Source: Morchella semilibera (taxonomy: Eukaryota > Ascomycota > Pezizomycetes > Pezizales > Morchellaceae). Taken from it: 64,000 nucleotides of DNA. The stretch is taken from the NCBI GenBank assembly GCA_009192285.1, contig WBVU01000005.1, forward strand, positions 1,062,768 to 1,126,767, given 5' to 3'. The notes beneath the pieces are model-generated. The model saw only the letters and a list, made by a program, of their open reading frames with translations, was not told the DNA's origin and did no database searches. Made by a program: the position numbers and the translations under genes. Shown here in pieces: positions 33,562 through 44,507 of this stretch (positions within the stretch are counted from its first letter, which is position 1; every line of letters starts with the position of its first letter).

Positions 33562-35037
33562 AGCCAGTGATCCAGAGCTGGACTACCCGGAGCATCTTTC
33601 CATGAAACAGGTAAGAGTCGGTTTCAGATATGTCCTGCTACTAAGCCCAACAGTTTGTTAGCTAGATATCTCTGGATTGGTCAGCTTTTGGTTCAACTTT
33701 ACTGGAGAGGCGTGGGTTCTGGGGTTAACTCAGAACCAATATCTTTATTAGTGGCGTAGATAAGAAGGCATGAGGTCTCGGACAACTTCCTGACTTCTTT
33801 GTCTCGGTTGTAACATATTGGTTTTGTAGATTCCTCCTCCTATCGATGTTGACTCATAGATTATCACTCGATAGCCACGTGCCTGATTCGTTTAGTAGAA
33901 TATTACCGTTTTCATCCGGTAGGATAATAGCGGCCGATCGATCGACGTAACATGGCTCGCTAAAGGAGACTAGTCTATTAATCTAGCCTCAGCGCATGCT
34001 TCCGTGTCTAGATTGGTGTACAGTGATATCGGGAACTGTGTTCTGCTCGAGAAATGGTCTCCAGAGTAAAGGAGTGCTTTGGGAAGCCAAGATAGGTAGA
34101 GGCTTGGCTGGATCGATGACCTCAAACTATTACGGACGGCGCTATGTCCCAGTTTCTGTATATTCGCTCTATCGACCCTGGGCGCAAGGTTTGCATAGGC
34201 ACGTAGAGGTTGCTTCGGCTCACGGCAAATCCTTTGGCGGACGCTCGGGGGTACAAGCTCGGGTATCAAGATCTCGAAAATGCGTACCGGAGTATGTGTA
34301 GCTTCGTTCTCTAAATACGTTGTGCGGGGGAAGTAGGTGCCAAGCCAGCGTGTTGCACAGTCACGTGCGACACGGAGTGCTGCTTCCCCTTTGGCCGTGT
34401 CGTTAGATGCTACCGCCCCTTGCATATTTGAAAAACGGAACTCAACTTTGATTAAACAAGTTGGTAAGCGCTTTGCTCCCGGTGATGGCGACTTTTTCCA
34501 CGCTAGTTACTAGTCTCTAAACATGCGACTTCGGCTGAAATTAACATGTGGATCATCACTAGCAGGGACTGATCGATGTGAACTAAAATTGTTTCATTCT
34601 GTGGAAGTTCGGGCACAAGGCTGCCCGCCGGAAGTAGATTTTGCGCGGTTTTATCGTTACTTGTTAGGCTCCTGTCGCTATCCCCTAGCATTTAGATTGC
34701 TGACGTCGTTTGCAGCTGGATGCGACACTCGACTGAGCACAACAGTCAAAACATCCCGGTTCCGTGATGATGCACTCGGAATAAACCCGGTAATTTTATG
34801 CTGTACGTTCTGCGTGGCGATTTTCCAGTTGAGCGTCTTGTGTCATGGTCGTATGGGATGTGGAATTGCCCCTGAGGGTTAATTTATGAATGCGCAATAT
34901 GACCTTAGAAATGCCACGTCTGCACTTGCACACTTCTGGCACCGTGTACTGGCCACACCACCATCTGATGGTCGACTTCATGCCATTTCTATGCAAGAAA
35001 ATAAGTTCTAAACGATCACAGAAACGTTGCCCTCACA

Positions 35038-35556
35038 ATGCAAGCAACCCCGCCCTCTACTCCACATCCACCCCGCTATCCAACTCCCTTGGCCCAATGC
35101 CACCCTCGCTACACACCTCAGCACCCATCCCCACATACCGAGCCGTGTCGCTTTACACCACATGTTACGCCGTTGAGGGGGCTGCCTATCCGCCCAATCA
35201 AACCTTCATTACATCTAGTCTCGCGCCCAAAACAAGCGTCTCCAGAAGGGAAGAGGCAATTGGCGCTCCCACCTGTGCGGCAACAGAGGATTGGGTTGGA
35301 TAGTGTGGAGGGGGAATGTATGACGGCGAGAAAGAGAAAGTTCAGGAAAGAGGTGTTTAGTAACGGAGATGATATAGTTCTAGATGGGGGCGTTGTTGGT
35401 CAGGCGAAAGCGTGCAGCAGGCAAGACATGGCGGCTGTGAGGAAGGAGATGTTCCTTATTGCGGTAGAGCGTTTGAAGAGAGAGAAGAAGAGGGCTGTGA
35501 AAGATTTCGTAGAGCCAGTATCTGTGGGCGGCGAATTTAAGCCCACAGAGATGTAG
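35038..35556 (+). CDS. Hypothetical basic protein
   Basis: An ATG-initiated frame of 172 residues preceded by no clear promoter. The first 75 residues are Pro/His/Thr-rich and probably disordered. The C-terminal half (residues about 95-160) is charged and probably helical, containing TARKRKFRKEVF and VERLKREKKRAVKDFVE. No recognised domain. It could be a genuine lineage-specific gene or a chance frame; the helical lysine-rich end and stop just after a compact domain favour a gene slightly. Confidence 0.35.
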   Translation: MQATPPSTPHPPRYPTPLAQCHPRYTPQHPSPHTEPCRFTPHVTPLRGLPIRPIKPSLHLVSRPKQASPEGKRQLALPPVRQQRIGLDSVEGECMTARKRKFRKEVFSNGDDIVLDGGVVGQAKACSRQDMAAVRKEMFLIAVERLKREKKRAVKDFVEPVSVGGEFKPTEM

Positions 35557-36310
35557 GGAATTGGTGGTCTCGCTTGATAGGGTTGGAGGCTCTGTTGGGG
35601 TATGGTCATGCTTGGCGGCTTGGCGGCTTGGTTGTACGGAATCTAGCCGCCGGTAATTGGTAGATTAATTCAATCATTATACGGGCATAATCGTCTTGGA
35701 ATTCTCAATTCACGAAGCTGCCTTTGGTTCTACCCACTCATCTGAAGCATTATTAATGAAGCTTTTCGGTGTTTGTATTGCGCTATAACACGCACGGGGG
35801 TGTCCTACGCCGCCTGCAGTTTTAGCAATGCTATGAGAACCAGACTAAGCTACATGCACTTCAGGTCTCATGCTCCAAAGTTGAATAAACTTTTAACATA
35901 TTGGCAATGTTCAGGTTTAGGGCGATGCTCCTTTTTGGTGACCGATGGATAGGTCCAAGTGCGTTGTGACAGCTTTTCGAGAGTAGTTAGAAGATTGACT
36001 GTGGGCTGTACGGAGATAACACGTTTGTTCAGATGGATGGCTAGAAAGATCATTCAGAATTTATTTGCTTCCTTTTGGTAATGAATCTTATGTGCTATCT
36101 CTATTGTGAACATTTTGTAAAACACAACTAATCGCGAGATCAATATCAGCGCTCGGAGGAAAAAGAAGTAAAAAGGAAAAATCTCAGCAACAACATAATG
36201 ATAGTAGACAGGAGTTAATCTGGAGGCGCCGGCCGTCCGACATCAATACAGACGAGAGTGAGGCCCTCTCATCCATAATGCAACTTAGCCCCACAGGTTC
36301 AGTATAGAAC
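35557..36310. other. Gene-free stretch
   Basis: Nothing recognised. Confidence 0.5.
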
Positions 36311-37045
36311 CTACTGGCTTTTGGGAGGACAGTCATCAGGTCTTAGGGTCAGCTGCTCGCGATAGGCAAGCTCTGTCACCATCTTCCGGTTGTATAGATC
36401 TGATGATGTATCGCTTGTTGCCCCTGACATAGCTGAGCTCACTGCTTGGTTAGTTCCGTCATTCTTTTGCGGGGTTTCCTTCCTCTTCTTCGGGATTCGT
36501 CTGTTTCTTCTCTTCCTTGGCTTCTGGCCTGTAGATGTGGATTTTGTGACGCCCGTGGGCTTCATGGCGGAACGAACTGAAGTCTCGGAACGCTTCAATC
36601 TCAGGTCATGTCCGACCTTTGTGGTTGGCGAAGGAGACGGCGATGGTAGGTCGGTGGCGACTGGCCTCTTCTCTGAGGGTAGATTCAATCTCGGGGCACC
36701 TTCCAAGGCTTCTTCATTAAGCGGAACATCGATTACCTTAGCTTTCTCGCTCCCACGTGGCAAAAGCGGTGGGAAGTCAGCGGCTGGTGACGCCGCTCGG
36801 TTGTCGGAGGAGAATGGTTTACCCTTGAGGGGATTAATGGAGAGCTTGAATGGGATTGGTGAGATGATGAGGTAAGTCTTGGGGGTGGGTTTAGTATTGT
36901 GGGGTGTTGTGGCGGCAGAGACCAATTCCAACGAGAGCCTGAAGGGGATGGGTGTGAGGTTGGTAAGCTCGACGCGGGAGACATGGCGTTGAGTTCTGGA
37001 GTACATCGTCTTGGAGGATTGGAGCTGGTGTAGGAGGGTTCTCAT
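36311..37045 (-). CDS. Hypothetical basic, disordered protein
   Basis: A 244-residue frame starting at the ATG at 37045. It has two similar short stretches, LTPIPFRLSLELVS and ISPIPFKLSINPLK (about residues 30-43 and 60-73), an internal duplication of an IPF-[RK]-LS motif that could be a strand or a peptide-binding motif. The middle is Ser/Pro-rich. The C-terminal part has a strongly basic cluster (GQKPRKRRNRRIPKKRKE), a plausible nuclear-localisation signal. No known domain. Codon use and the internal motif repetition make it more credible than neighbouring frames. Confidence 0.45.
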   Translation of the reverse strand: MRTLLHQLQSSKTMYSRTQRHVSRVELTNLTPIPFRLSLELVSAATTPHNTKPTPKTYLIISPIPFKLSINPLKGKPFSSDNRAASPAADFPPLLPRGSEKAKVIDVPLNEEALEGAPRLNLPSEKRPVATDLPSPSPSPTTKVGHDLRLKRSETSVRSAMKPTGVTKSTSTGQKPRKRRNRRIPKKRKETPQKNDGTNQAVSSAMSGATSDTSSDLYNRKMVTELAYREQLTLRPDDCPPKSQ

Positions 37046-37951
37046 GAGTGAGAGTGGGTTGTCCGTTGCATTGGTATATTGGAAAGCTGAAGGTATTGTT
37101 GGCTACTTTGTTCAAATCTTGATGAGAACAAATACGGTATTTCGCGCTCGCGATATTTGTCATGCGCTTCAACTACTGGAACCACGTCCACCCTTCGAAG
37201 CTTCTATTCCCACTCCATCGCTTTCTCTCAAAACATGAACACACATAACTAACCGTGAAGTGACCTGGAAGTCGTAATTTCTCCTCTACTGTCTTTCGCC
37301 AAATTCAATATGCCCCCGTCACCACTACTGTCATATATTATCTTAGTCTGCTCAGTTTCCCGTGCTTGTTTCTGTAACCCCTCCTGGAATAGCATTTGAT
37401 TGAGTTAATCCTTCTGACAACACCTATTGAGGGTCGGTGGAGGCTATTCCCACCTACTTAGGAATGCCCTAGAAAGAATCTGGGATACATACTTCTACAA
37501 TAGCAACTTGAATAAAATTTTACAAAAGACTTCCACTTCAGAGAAACTACCGAAACCAGACAAACTCCGGCCATAAAGATGAATTGAAATATAGCTCACC
37601 CAGCAATGGTCAACCGTATTCTAATATATAGGTTGTAATTAGTATAAAAGACGCTATATATTCCTTGCATTTGTCATTACTACATGTATCTCTTTGCCAG
37701 GAAATTATTGTTGCGGAAGAGCTACTAAATTTATCCCTTTTATCACCATCACTTACGACGAGGATTTGTGCCTCTACAACAGTTGATATCTTGTATATAA
37801 GGTAGGTGGAGCGGTGGTGACTGAACTTCTCTGTGCGCTTCACCACTGCCGCTGGCCTCTCCGAAATCAGATCAACGCCCGGAGATATTCACTCCCGTAG
37901 CACTGGGAAGGATATTTGGTAAACCTTCCTCCTCTTTCCTGATACCAGCTC
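37046..37951. other. Gene-free stretch with promoter-like end
   Basis: Nothing coding is recognised. A TATATAA sequence at 37794-37800 lies about 150 bp before the ATG of the small frame at 37952. The interval ends in a pyrimidine-rich leader. Confidence 0.45.
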
Positions 37952-38182
37952 ATGGGGGGGTGGCAAACCCCCCACAGCTTCCCCCTTAAAATGGACATCG
38001 GTAAAGATGTATTCGCACCGCCCCGTCACTCTACCTATTTATTGCCCGAGAGTTGTGCTATATGGAGGGCCATCGCCACACTGCTCGTCTTTTCTGGTGT
38101 GTTATTGATGAGCTTTTTGCGCGTGTTCAATGCGGTTGATGAATTAAACAAAAAAGAAGGAGAATTGGAGGGCCATTCTTAG
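37952..38182 (+). CDS. Possible small membrane protein
   Basis: A 76-residue frame with its ATG at 37952; a second in-frame ATG at 37991 would give about 63 residues. One hydrophobic segment, AIATLLVFSGVLLMSFLRVF, is followed by a short charged tail (ELNKKEGELEG). TATATAA about 150 bp upstream and a CT-rich leader support expression. No family is recognised. It may lack further exons or be a chance frame. Confidence 0.3.
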   Translation: MGGWQTPHSFPLKMDIGKDVFAPPRHSTYLLPESCAIWRAIATLLVFSGVLLMSFLRVFNAVDELNKKEGELEGHS

Positions 38183-38932
38183 GTACTACGGCACATTAAA
38201 CTTCTGGTTCCCCTGGCAGCCACTAAGCTTATTTTTGCTTTCCCCTAAATGTCATCTCGTGTGCTGTGGACCCTCCGTAGGTACATGTATTTATTTAATC
38301 AACTTGTGGGGATTCTGGAAGATTGGGGAGGGTCTGATGTATATGGGTGGCTCATCGTTCCCTGTCGAGACCGCTCTTTGTGGTAGTTGCTTCGTCTTTG
38401 GGTCGTGTGGTGTTGTACCGAGAAGAAACCTTCGCTAAAGTTCGTGCGGTTGAAACACAAAGTTGGTGGTGGAAACATTCTCACAGCTACCACAAATCTA
38501 TAACGTAAGCGTCGTCGATCGTAGTGCTGCGTCCTGGTGAGATCGAGCATCGGGGGTGCTGGCAAGACTTCGTGTGCGGGTCGTGAGCTGGGATAGATCC
38601 TCCGCTTGATTTGCAAAGATAGTCAATTTAAGAAGTATTGTTAAGCGGGGGTGATGAGATCTGGAGGGCACGGGGGGTGCCGTTACGCCAGTGAGGCTCT
38701 GCATACATACATACCGTGTGGCCGCTATCGGTGAACACCGTTCACACGTGCCACATATATATCAGTCGAAACACATACTACCCTCCTACATCACTGGCCT
38801 TGGCTCATACAGGCCAGCTATCATCTCCATCCCACTATCCCCCGCCGCTCTTTCAGGTCCCATCCCTCTATTCCCCTCAGTCTACCTCCATACCTCACCC
38901 ATCACCTTCGACCAACCCATACACCTTTAGCC
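38183..38932. other. Gene-free stretch
   Basis: Nothing recognised, except that the last 150 bp are pyrimidine-rich and look like the leader of the next gene. Confidence 0.45.
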
Positions 38933-39898
38933 ATGCCAGCCTATCCTCGCAGACGTGCAGCCCGCCGCTCCGACATGATCCAATGCAAAAACACCGATAC
39001 CAACAGTGATGCCTCATTATTAGCTGGGCAGAAGCCATCTCAGCCACTACCAAACAACAACACGAAGGAGTCCACCACCTCATACCTTCTCTTCTCCGAT
39101 GAGGGTGATAAGGATAAGGATGAGGAGCAGTCAGCTACTGTAGATGGCAGGGATGAGGACAGTGGTACTGATGGTGAGGAGGAGGGCGAGACTGGGGTCG
39201 GATATGAGAAAGAATATGACTATGGTGTTAAGGAAGACGGGGAGGAGGATGATGAGAATAATATGGGCGACGTGGAGGATGTAGGGGATGTGGGTGATGA
39301 TGATGATGTCGATGAAGAAGTTGTTGGGGAAAAAGATGACCGTAGGTGCATTCCGGCCGATATTTCCTTCAGCGGCGTGTTCAAACGGAAGGTCAGGGTA
39401 GCAGATATTGACGGCTTATGGGGATGGGACGCGACGGCAGGTAGCTATGGAAATGCCTCTTTTGCAGGCCCCAGTAAGGGGCCGCAGAAGCAGGTCATGG
39501 ATAAAATCATACTCGGCGCAGTGATGTCTCTAGCCGATGCTGCTGCCGGTGAAGCGGCGGGGGAGGGTGATGTCAGTGCTGGTAGCTCCGGTAATACCTC
39601 AACCATTGCGGCCAATCAATTTGACGGTGAAGCTGCGATGGCTGCGAATGAATCATTGACTGCTATCGAGTCAATGCTGGAGGGGTCTGAGGACTCGCAA
39701 TACTCGCAAGAAGCGCAAAGAAGCAACTTAGGTGCTCGCCTGCAGCGCAACGAGAGGAAGATCAAGAGGGCGCAGAGGAAGATACAGAAGGTGAGTGAAT
39801 GGATCTCTGGGGGTATAGGTGTCGCTGACCGGGTGTAGTATGAGACTGAGATGAGGTATCTGGAGCATAAGCGGAAACGCCTTATCTGGATGTTGTGA
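38933..39898 (+). CDS. Hypothetical acidic protein with basic coiled-coil end
   Basis: Exon 1 is 38933-39790, the intron 39791-39838 (48 bp, GTGAGT...GTGTAG with a GCTGACC branch point), and exon 2 39839-39898. The product is 305 residues. A Ser/Asn-rich N-terminus is followed by a long acidic region (about residues 55-135: many Asp, Glu and Gly). A short ordered stretch comes next, DISFSGVFKRKVRVADIDGL, then an Ala/Gly/Ser region. The C-terminus is a basic, probably coiled-coil helix (RLQRNERKIKRAQRKIQK) that continues across the splice as YETEMRYLEHKRKRLIWML. That continuity is good evidence for the intron. No domain is recognised; acidic and basic ends suggest a nuclear or chaperone-like role, which is inference. 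Confidence 0.7.
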
Positions 39899-40571
39899 TG
39901 CGGCTATTGTGGGGTTAGTTGTTGGGCGGATGTGGCACGCAGAGACTCCGTGGGTATTAGAGGCCGTGATTGCTGTGTAATTAACCTTCTACATAGTTAG
40001 ATGCTGCTCTGCCACGTGGCGGGGAGAATGGGATGATTCATCATGAATATCATTGTGCACTGATTAATACGTTGAAATCTTGAACGAGCGACTGTCTATT
40101 GATAGTTGAAACTGTTCAGTGTCGCGGTGAGCGATCTGTCGGTGATGTAATGTCCTATAGCTTTATACTCTAACCCTAACCCTGGAGTGTAAAGAATTGA
40201 ATGACAAGTGGAACACAACCAACCTCTTCCTAGACCCACGAATCCATACGGGCCTATTACACACGACCACATCTACAATCTGTTGCCAAATCATTAATAG
40301 TCGGCACTCTTGATGCCCAAAAGCTAGGACAAGTGTTGTTTCATCCCCTGTTTACTCCACCGTGTGCGTAGCAGTCCCCAGATTGCTCCAGATAGGTGTC
40401 CAATACCGGCCAGGGAGAAGGTATATAAACCCCCCTCTCTCCTCTCCCATATCTCTCTTCTCCGTCATCATTCACCATCTCAACCATTCACCACTCCATC
40501 AAGCATTTCCACCAGTCTAAAACCCTTGAGAACAACCCCAGGCTATCCTTTCACACTTCTTCCAAACTAAA
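39899..40571. promoter_or_regulatory. Intergenic region with telomere-like block and core promoter
   Basis: A telomere-like CTAACCCTAACCCTGG block is at 40171-40184. CCAAT at 40400, TATATAA at 40422-40428 and a strongly pyrimidine-rich leader (40430-40560) form a convincing fungal core promoter for the frame starting at 40572. Confidence 0.5.
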
Positions 40572-40985
40572 ATGTTGTACATCGCTTCAACCAATCGAGA
40601 AATCCACCAGGCCTCACAAGCCGGCCTGCCTGATGCACAGAAACCCATTCTCTGCCGGTCCTGTGTTCTGTGGAATTGCAGGGTCCTCCAACAACGAGGC
40701 TCCTATACTATGAGACACGCCCTGTTTCCCAATCCATCGGCCCCGGTTGGTTTTTCCTTACCAGAAGTTGACTAGTACTTAGTTACCGCCGGGTACCGGA
40801 ATGTCCTTTCTCTCCCTGAGCATATTCGTCAAGCCCTGCTACAGGCACATGGCCTTGCGATTATTACCGTTGGGAGGTCTGGCAAGAAAACACATCGCTG
40901 AATATCTTGGCGTACCGATCAAGGGAATTATTGGACTTGACAAGAATTGTGAAGGTTAGAACACTCTCACCGGGATTCGGTTTGA
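40572..40985 (+). CDS. Short gene or TAG-interrupted frame behind a clear promoter
   Basis: An ATG at 40572 opens a 67-codon frame (MLYIASTNREIHQASQAGL...) ending in TAG at 40773. The same frame reopens at once for another 69 codons (YLVTAGYRNVLSLPEHIRQA...) to a TGA at 40983. A short intron from GTTGGT (40746) to TTAG (40782) would instead lead into another frame, open to 40902. Either a tiny intron removes the stop or this is a pseudogene with one nonsense change. No family is recognised. The promoter (CCAAT, TATA, CT-rich leader) is the best reason to think it is or was transcribed. Confidence 0.35.
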
Positions 40986-43900
40986 AACCAGCTTTGTATT
41001 TTCTCGTGGCTAAAGACATTAGATATCACTTGGGACTACATCTTACAAATGGGCCAGTAGCATAATATCAAGGATCCTCCTGCCCCTGTGTCATTCATAA
41101 CCTTCGACCTTGCCTGTGGAGGCTTCCCACATCTTCTCTCGCCCTGTCGCACACCCTCGCTATATGGTGATGATGTGGCTCAACCGTACCACAGGGCGGT
41201 GCAATGAGCTATCCCTTAAGCTGGCAGTAAATGCTGACCCCTCAGAAAGAAGCAAAGGTTGGTGGCGTTTGCTCACGGATCTTGTTATGTTTCTTATCAA
41301 ATAATTGATCTCCCACACAAATCCCAGCTCTCTATTATACGGGGTCAGCATTGCCAGCTTAAGAGATGGAGACGGCGAGGTCTTGGTGTAATTAGCTCAA
41401 CCTCCTCTTTCATACTCTACAATGTATCTTGCTCCAGGACCAGGAACCCAGGGGCAGTCGGGGTGCTATAGCGGAGGTGGTTTCCAAACACGCGCCCGGT
41501 ACCTACAAATCTGAGGTGAAAATGGAAGCCCCCAGTGAAGGTCACAAACAGCCACTTTTGGCGAGGTTCAGGGCAGTGGACCTCTCCTCGCAACAGTGGG
41601 ATCTGTGTGGGGATGGGCTTTCGGTTCTCGCGTGCCAATTTAGGCGGGTAGCGTTGGCGGGAGGGGATACGACGGAGAGGTCGTTGGAAGAGTAGCCACA
41701 ATTATGATAGCTGTAAGAAATAATCATGTTATGCTCGATAGATGTGCGCTCGGTGAGGGCGTCTGCCCGTTATCGTAATGTGTGCATTTTTTTTGAAAGT
41801 GTGTAACATAGATGTTGTGCTTGCCCAGCACCGTGAACTAAGCCCGGCCCAAGCCCGTAGATACAAATCCATTCATCTCAAGCTTGCCATAACTACTAGC
41901 TACAGCGGCGGTGAGCGTGGTGTAGCATTTCTCATGTAGACAGACTACTAAATGGTACTCCCTGCCTGAGTTACTGCTTTATGCATGCTGCTTGCTCGTT
42001 TAGCATTGCCAAATGGACTATCTGATTTCAATTTCAAATTTGGTTGAAGGCCAGAAAGGACATCATGGACTGTCAATACTCTTCTACAGTTCATCTGTGA
42101 CACTTGGAAACACTTGTTAATATTCGACTCTGGGCATCTAACTCCTTAGAAATAACATTACTTTATAATTGCCATTCGTAATAAACGAGCGTCTCTAGAA
42201 ACATACTTTGGTTTCATTGACGTAACTACCACAAAGATTATATCGATCATTCTATTGGTATACTATCTGATACAGATCTCTTTTTCCAAATTCATCCTAA
42301 ACCCAAAAGATTATGCAACATATTAACCTATGTTAGAGTATCCACTGGCGAAGACTAGACTCTCCGGTTCATATTATAGACGAATAGTATTTCAAGTATA
42401 TACTACGTATCTCTATCTTTCTAGATTTTCCTCGGTAACTAAAAATACTTCTATCTCCTTTTAGCCTACTCAATTCTATAGCGGATCTACTTCATGACGA
42501 ATATGTCTGTGTTCATAAACTACAAATTGTTCAGTATTTCGGAGGAACCGAGAAAAACATACGGCTCTGTCAACCACCCGTACTAGAAGCACATTTGATT
42601 ATTGTTAATTTGTATTTCATTTGATCGCGTATCAGTAGTACGAAGCATTGGCGTATTTAGAGAAATGAATCTGTAGGTTTCCCTTTAGGTTTGTTGGTTG
42701 ATTGATTGAATTCGGGGGGTTTATCAAGCTTCCTGCCCAATCAATTATCTCGTTGGGCCTTTGGTTCCATAACAGATCTGAACTCATCTACCTATTCATG
42801 GAGGCTACTAATTATAACATCCTGAACCTTTTTTGCAAACTGATCCCCCGGATATTTATCTCTTTTTCATACTTCCGATGTTGCTTCAAGCTCAACACCT
42901 ATGAGATCGAGCTCGAGTATTTGACTGGACTGAGATTCTTGCCTCAATTGTGTGCCTTTTGCTTTTTGTTGGCGAGCTTATAATTATCCTTCATAAATAT
43001 CCCCGTCTTGCAAAGAGGGGGAGGGGGGGTACGACCGCTGTAGATCATAATTTAGAGGGAAGGGTTAAAGGGAAGTGTGTCCTACATTATCTAACCTTTG
43101 TCAACTCTGCTCCTTTATTTTATATCTAACCTACTTTGTAGAATACCATAAGGTCAACGATCAGCGTTCCGGATCTCCCAGTCCTCTTCAACTGAATGGT
43201 GTGGAATATAAAATCATGTGATTACAATAAATGGTAAAGCAAGTATTCCAGGTGGGGCACGGTCCAGATCGTGAATCTACGATTCTCACCCACCCAAGGG
43301 ATAACACTCCAAATTCCTCCCTCCCGGGGCTAGAAGGGGCTATATATAATGCCAATATATGAGTTCCGATGCCCACTGGTGGGAGGCTTTCATGAATATT
43401 GGCATTAATGATTTAACATTGGGCACGTTGCGCAAATGGGGCCAGCTCAATTTTTCTGTAACTTGATTTTTGCCGATTCCAAACCCTGTCAATCAGATAA
43501 TCGAACTATAGAGCAAATTCTCTATGTACCAGTGGGTACAGCGCAGCATAAAGACCGATACCCAGCATTTATGCCGGCGCAAGGACTTAAGTTCAGTACC
43601 CTCACCCAACCTAGCGCCACCGAAAAAATTACCTTTGGCATATTTACTGCTCCATCCCACCGACGTTAGGGCACCGGCCTATTACTATATGGGTTTTAAT
43701 CCTGATGCAACCCATATCATATGGTCAATTTTGCACATATGACCTCCGTATCTGCAGCCTTCTCTAATCTAAATTCCCCCTCTATCTTTCAGCAGTATCT
43801 TCCGGAGCTGTCGAGGTGGGGGATATAGGGCCTCTATATTTATTTAAGCCGCTCCCGAACCCCCGTCTCACTTCACTAGCGATCGGGTAGTACTAAGCAC

Positions 43901-44507
43901 TCTGTATCGATCCGGGGGTGCTTACGCGTACGAGGGGCAAGGGCTCAAGTCACCCTCAGGGATCCCTGTCCGTAACAACGTGATTAACCCATCGTTGGCC
44001 ACATGGAAGATACCGTTAATGACTTAAAGGATACTATTAGCGACATGGCACGAGATCCGGAATAGCTATTCTCACTTGGATGCATTACTGCAATACGGAT
44101 ACCACCGCTCGCCACACGGCCGGACCAGCCAGCTACACGAAAATAATACTTAGCCGATACCGTTAGAGATGTCATCAAATGCGCATTCGTACTTAACGTG
44201 AAGAACATGGAGAACACTGCTCATAAACCGCAACACCCACCACCGCACCCAAATATCATTTAATTGCGGGACTAATCAAGGCCATCATTCGCCACACCGT
44301 GGAGCCGTTAACGACACTAGGACACCATTCGCGGCATGGAAGCCATCGTCCTAATTCAGGGTGAGCCACCTCGATGGCAAAAGATATTTTATAAACATTC
44401 ATATCTAAACAGCTAGTATGACCGATTCCGCCTTACCAAATAATATCCATAAACTGCTAAAAGAAGCTCTGCCATATTCAACACCCCTATATGAGACCCC
44501 CATGCTC
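40986..44507. other. Gene-free, partly AT-rich stretch
   Basis: No gene is supported. From about 41950 to 43150 the DNA is AT-rich and looks decayed. A relative of the CACCGGTG element lies at 43331-43651. TATATTTATTTAAG at 43834-43847, followed by a pyrimidine-rich stretch, is promoter-like. Loose repeats with CCGTTAA, GCGACATGG and GGATAC words fill 43980-44350. Confidence 0.45.
43331..43651. mobile_element. Decayed relative of the 30857-31182 element
   Basis: Landmarks in order match the other copy: GGGGCTATATA-TAATGCC, CCCACTGGTGGG (where the other copy has CCACCGGTGG), CAGCATTTAT, AAGGACT-AA-TTCAGT and TTTGGCA-ATTTAC-GC. The palindromic sites are changed, in one case from CCGG to CTGG, as expected after cytosine deamination. 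Non-coding. Confidence 0.6.

Larger units (their letters stand above)
29915..35037. other. Gene-free stretch with repeats
   Basis: No gene is supported over about 5 kb. It holds an inverted-repeat element with CACCGGTG sites (30857-31182), a promoter-like TTATAAATAGAGGG (32788-32801) without a convincing ATG frame after it, and the reverse-oriented TCACTCG array (33237-33561). A direct repeat of GGCTGGGTAACCTTTCTTTC occurs at about 30072 and 30109. Frames at 31268-31621 and 33970-34425 lack any motif. Confidence 0.5.

Noticed and set aside
33970-34425. 151-codon minus-strand ATG frame
   Set aside because: No recognisable domain or hydrophobic pattern and no supporting context; possible but unsupported.
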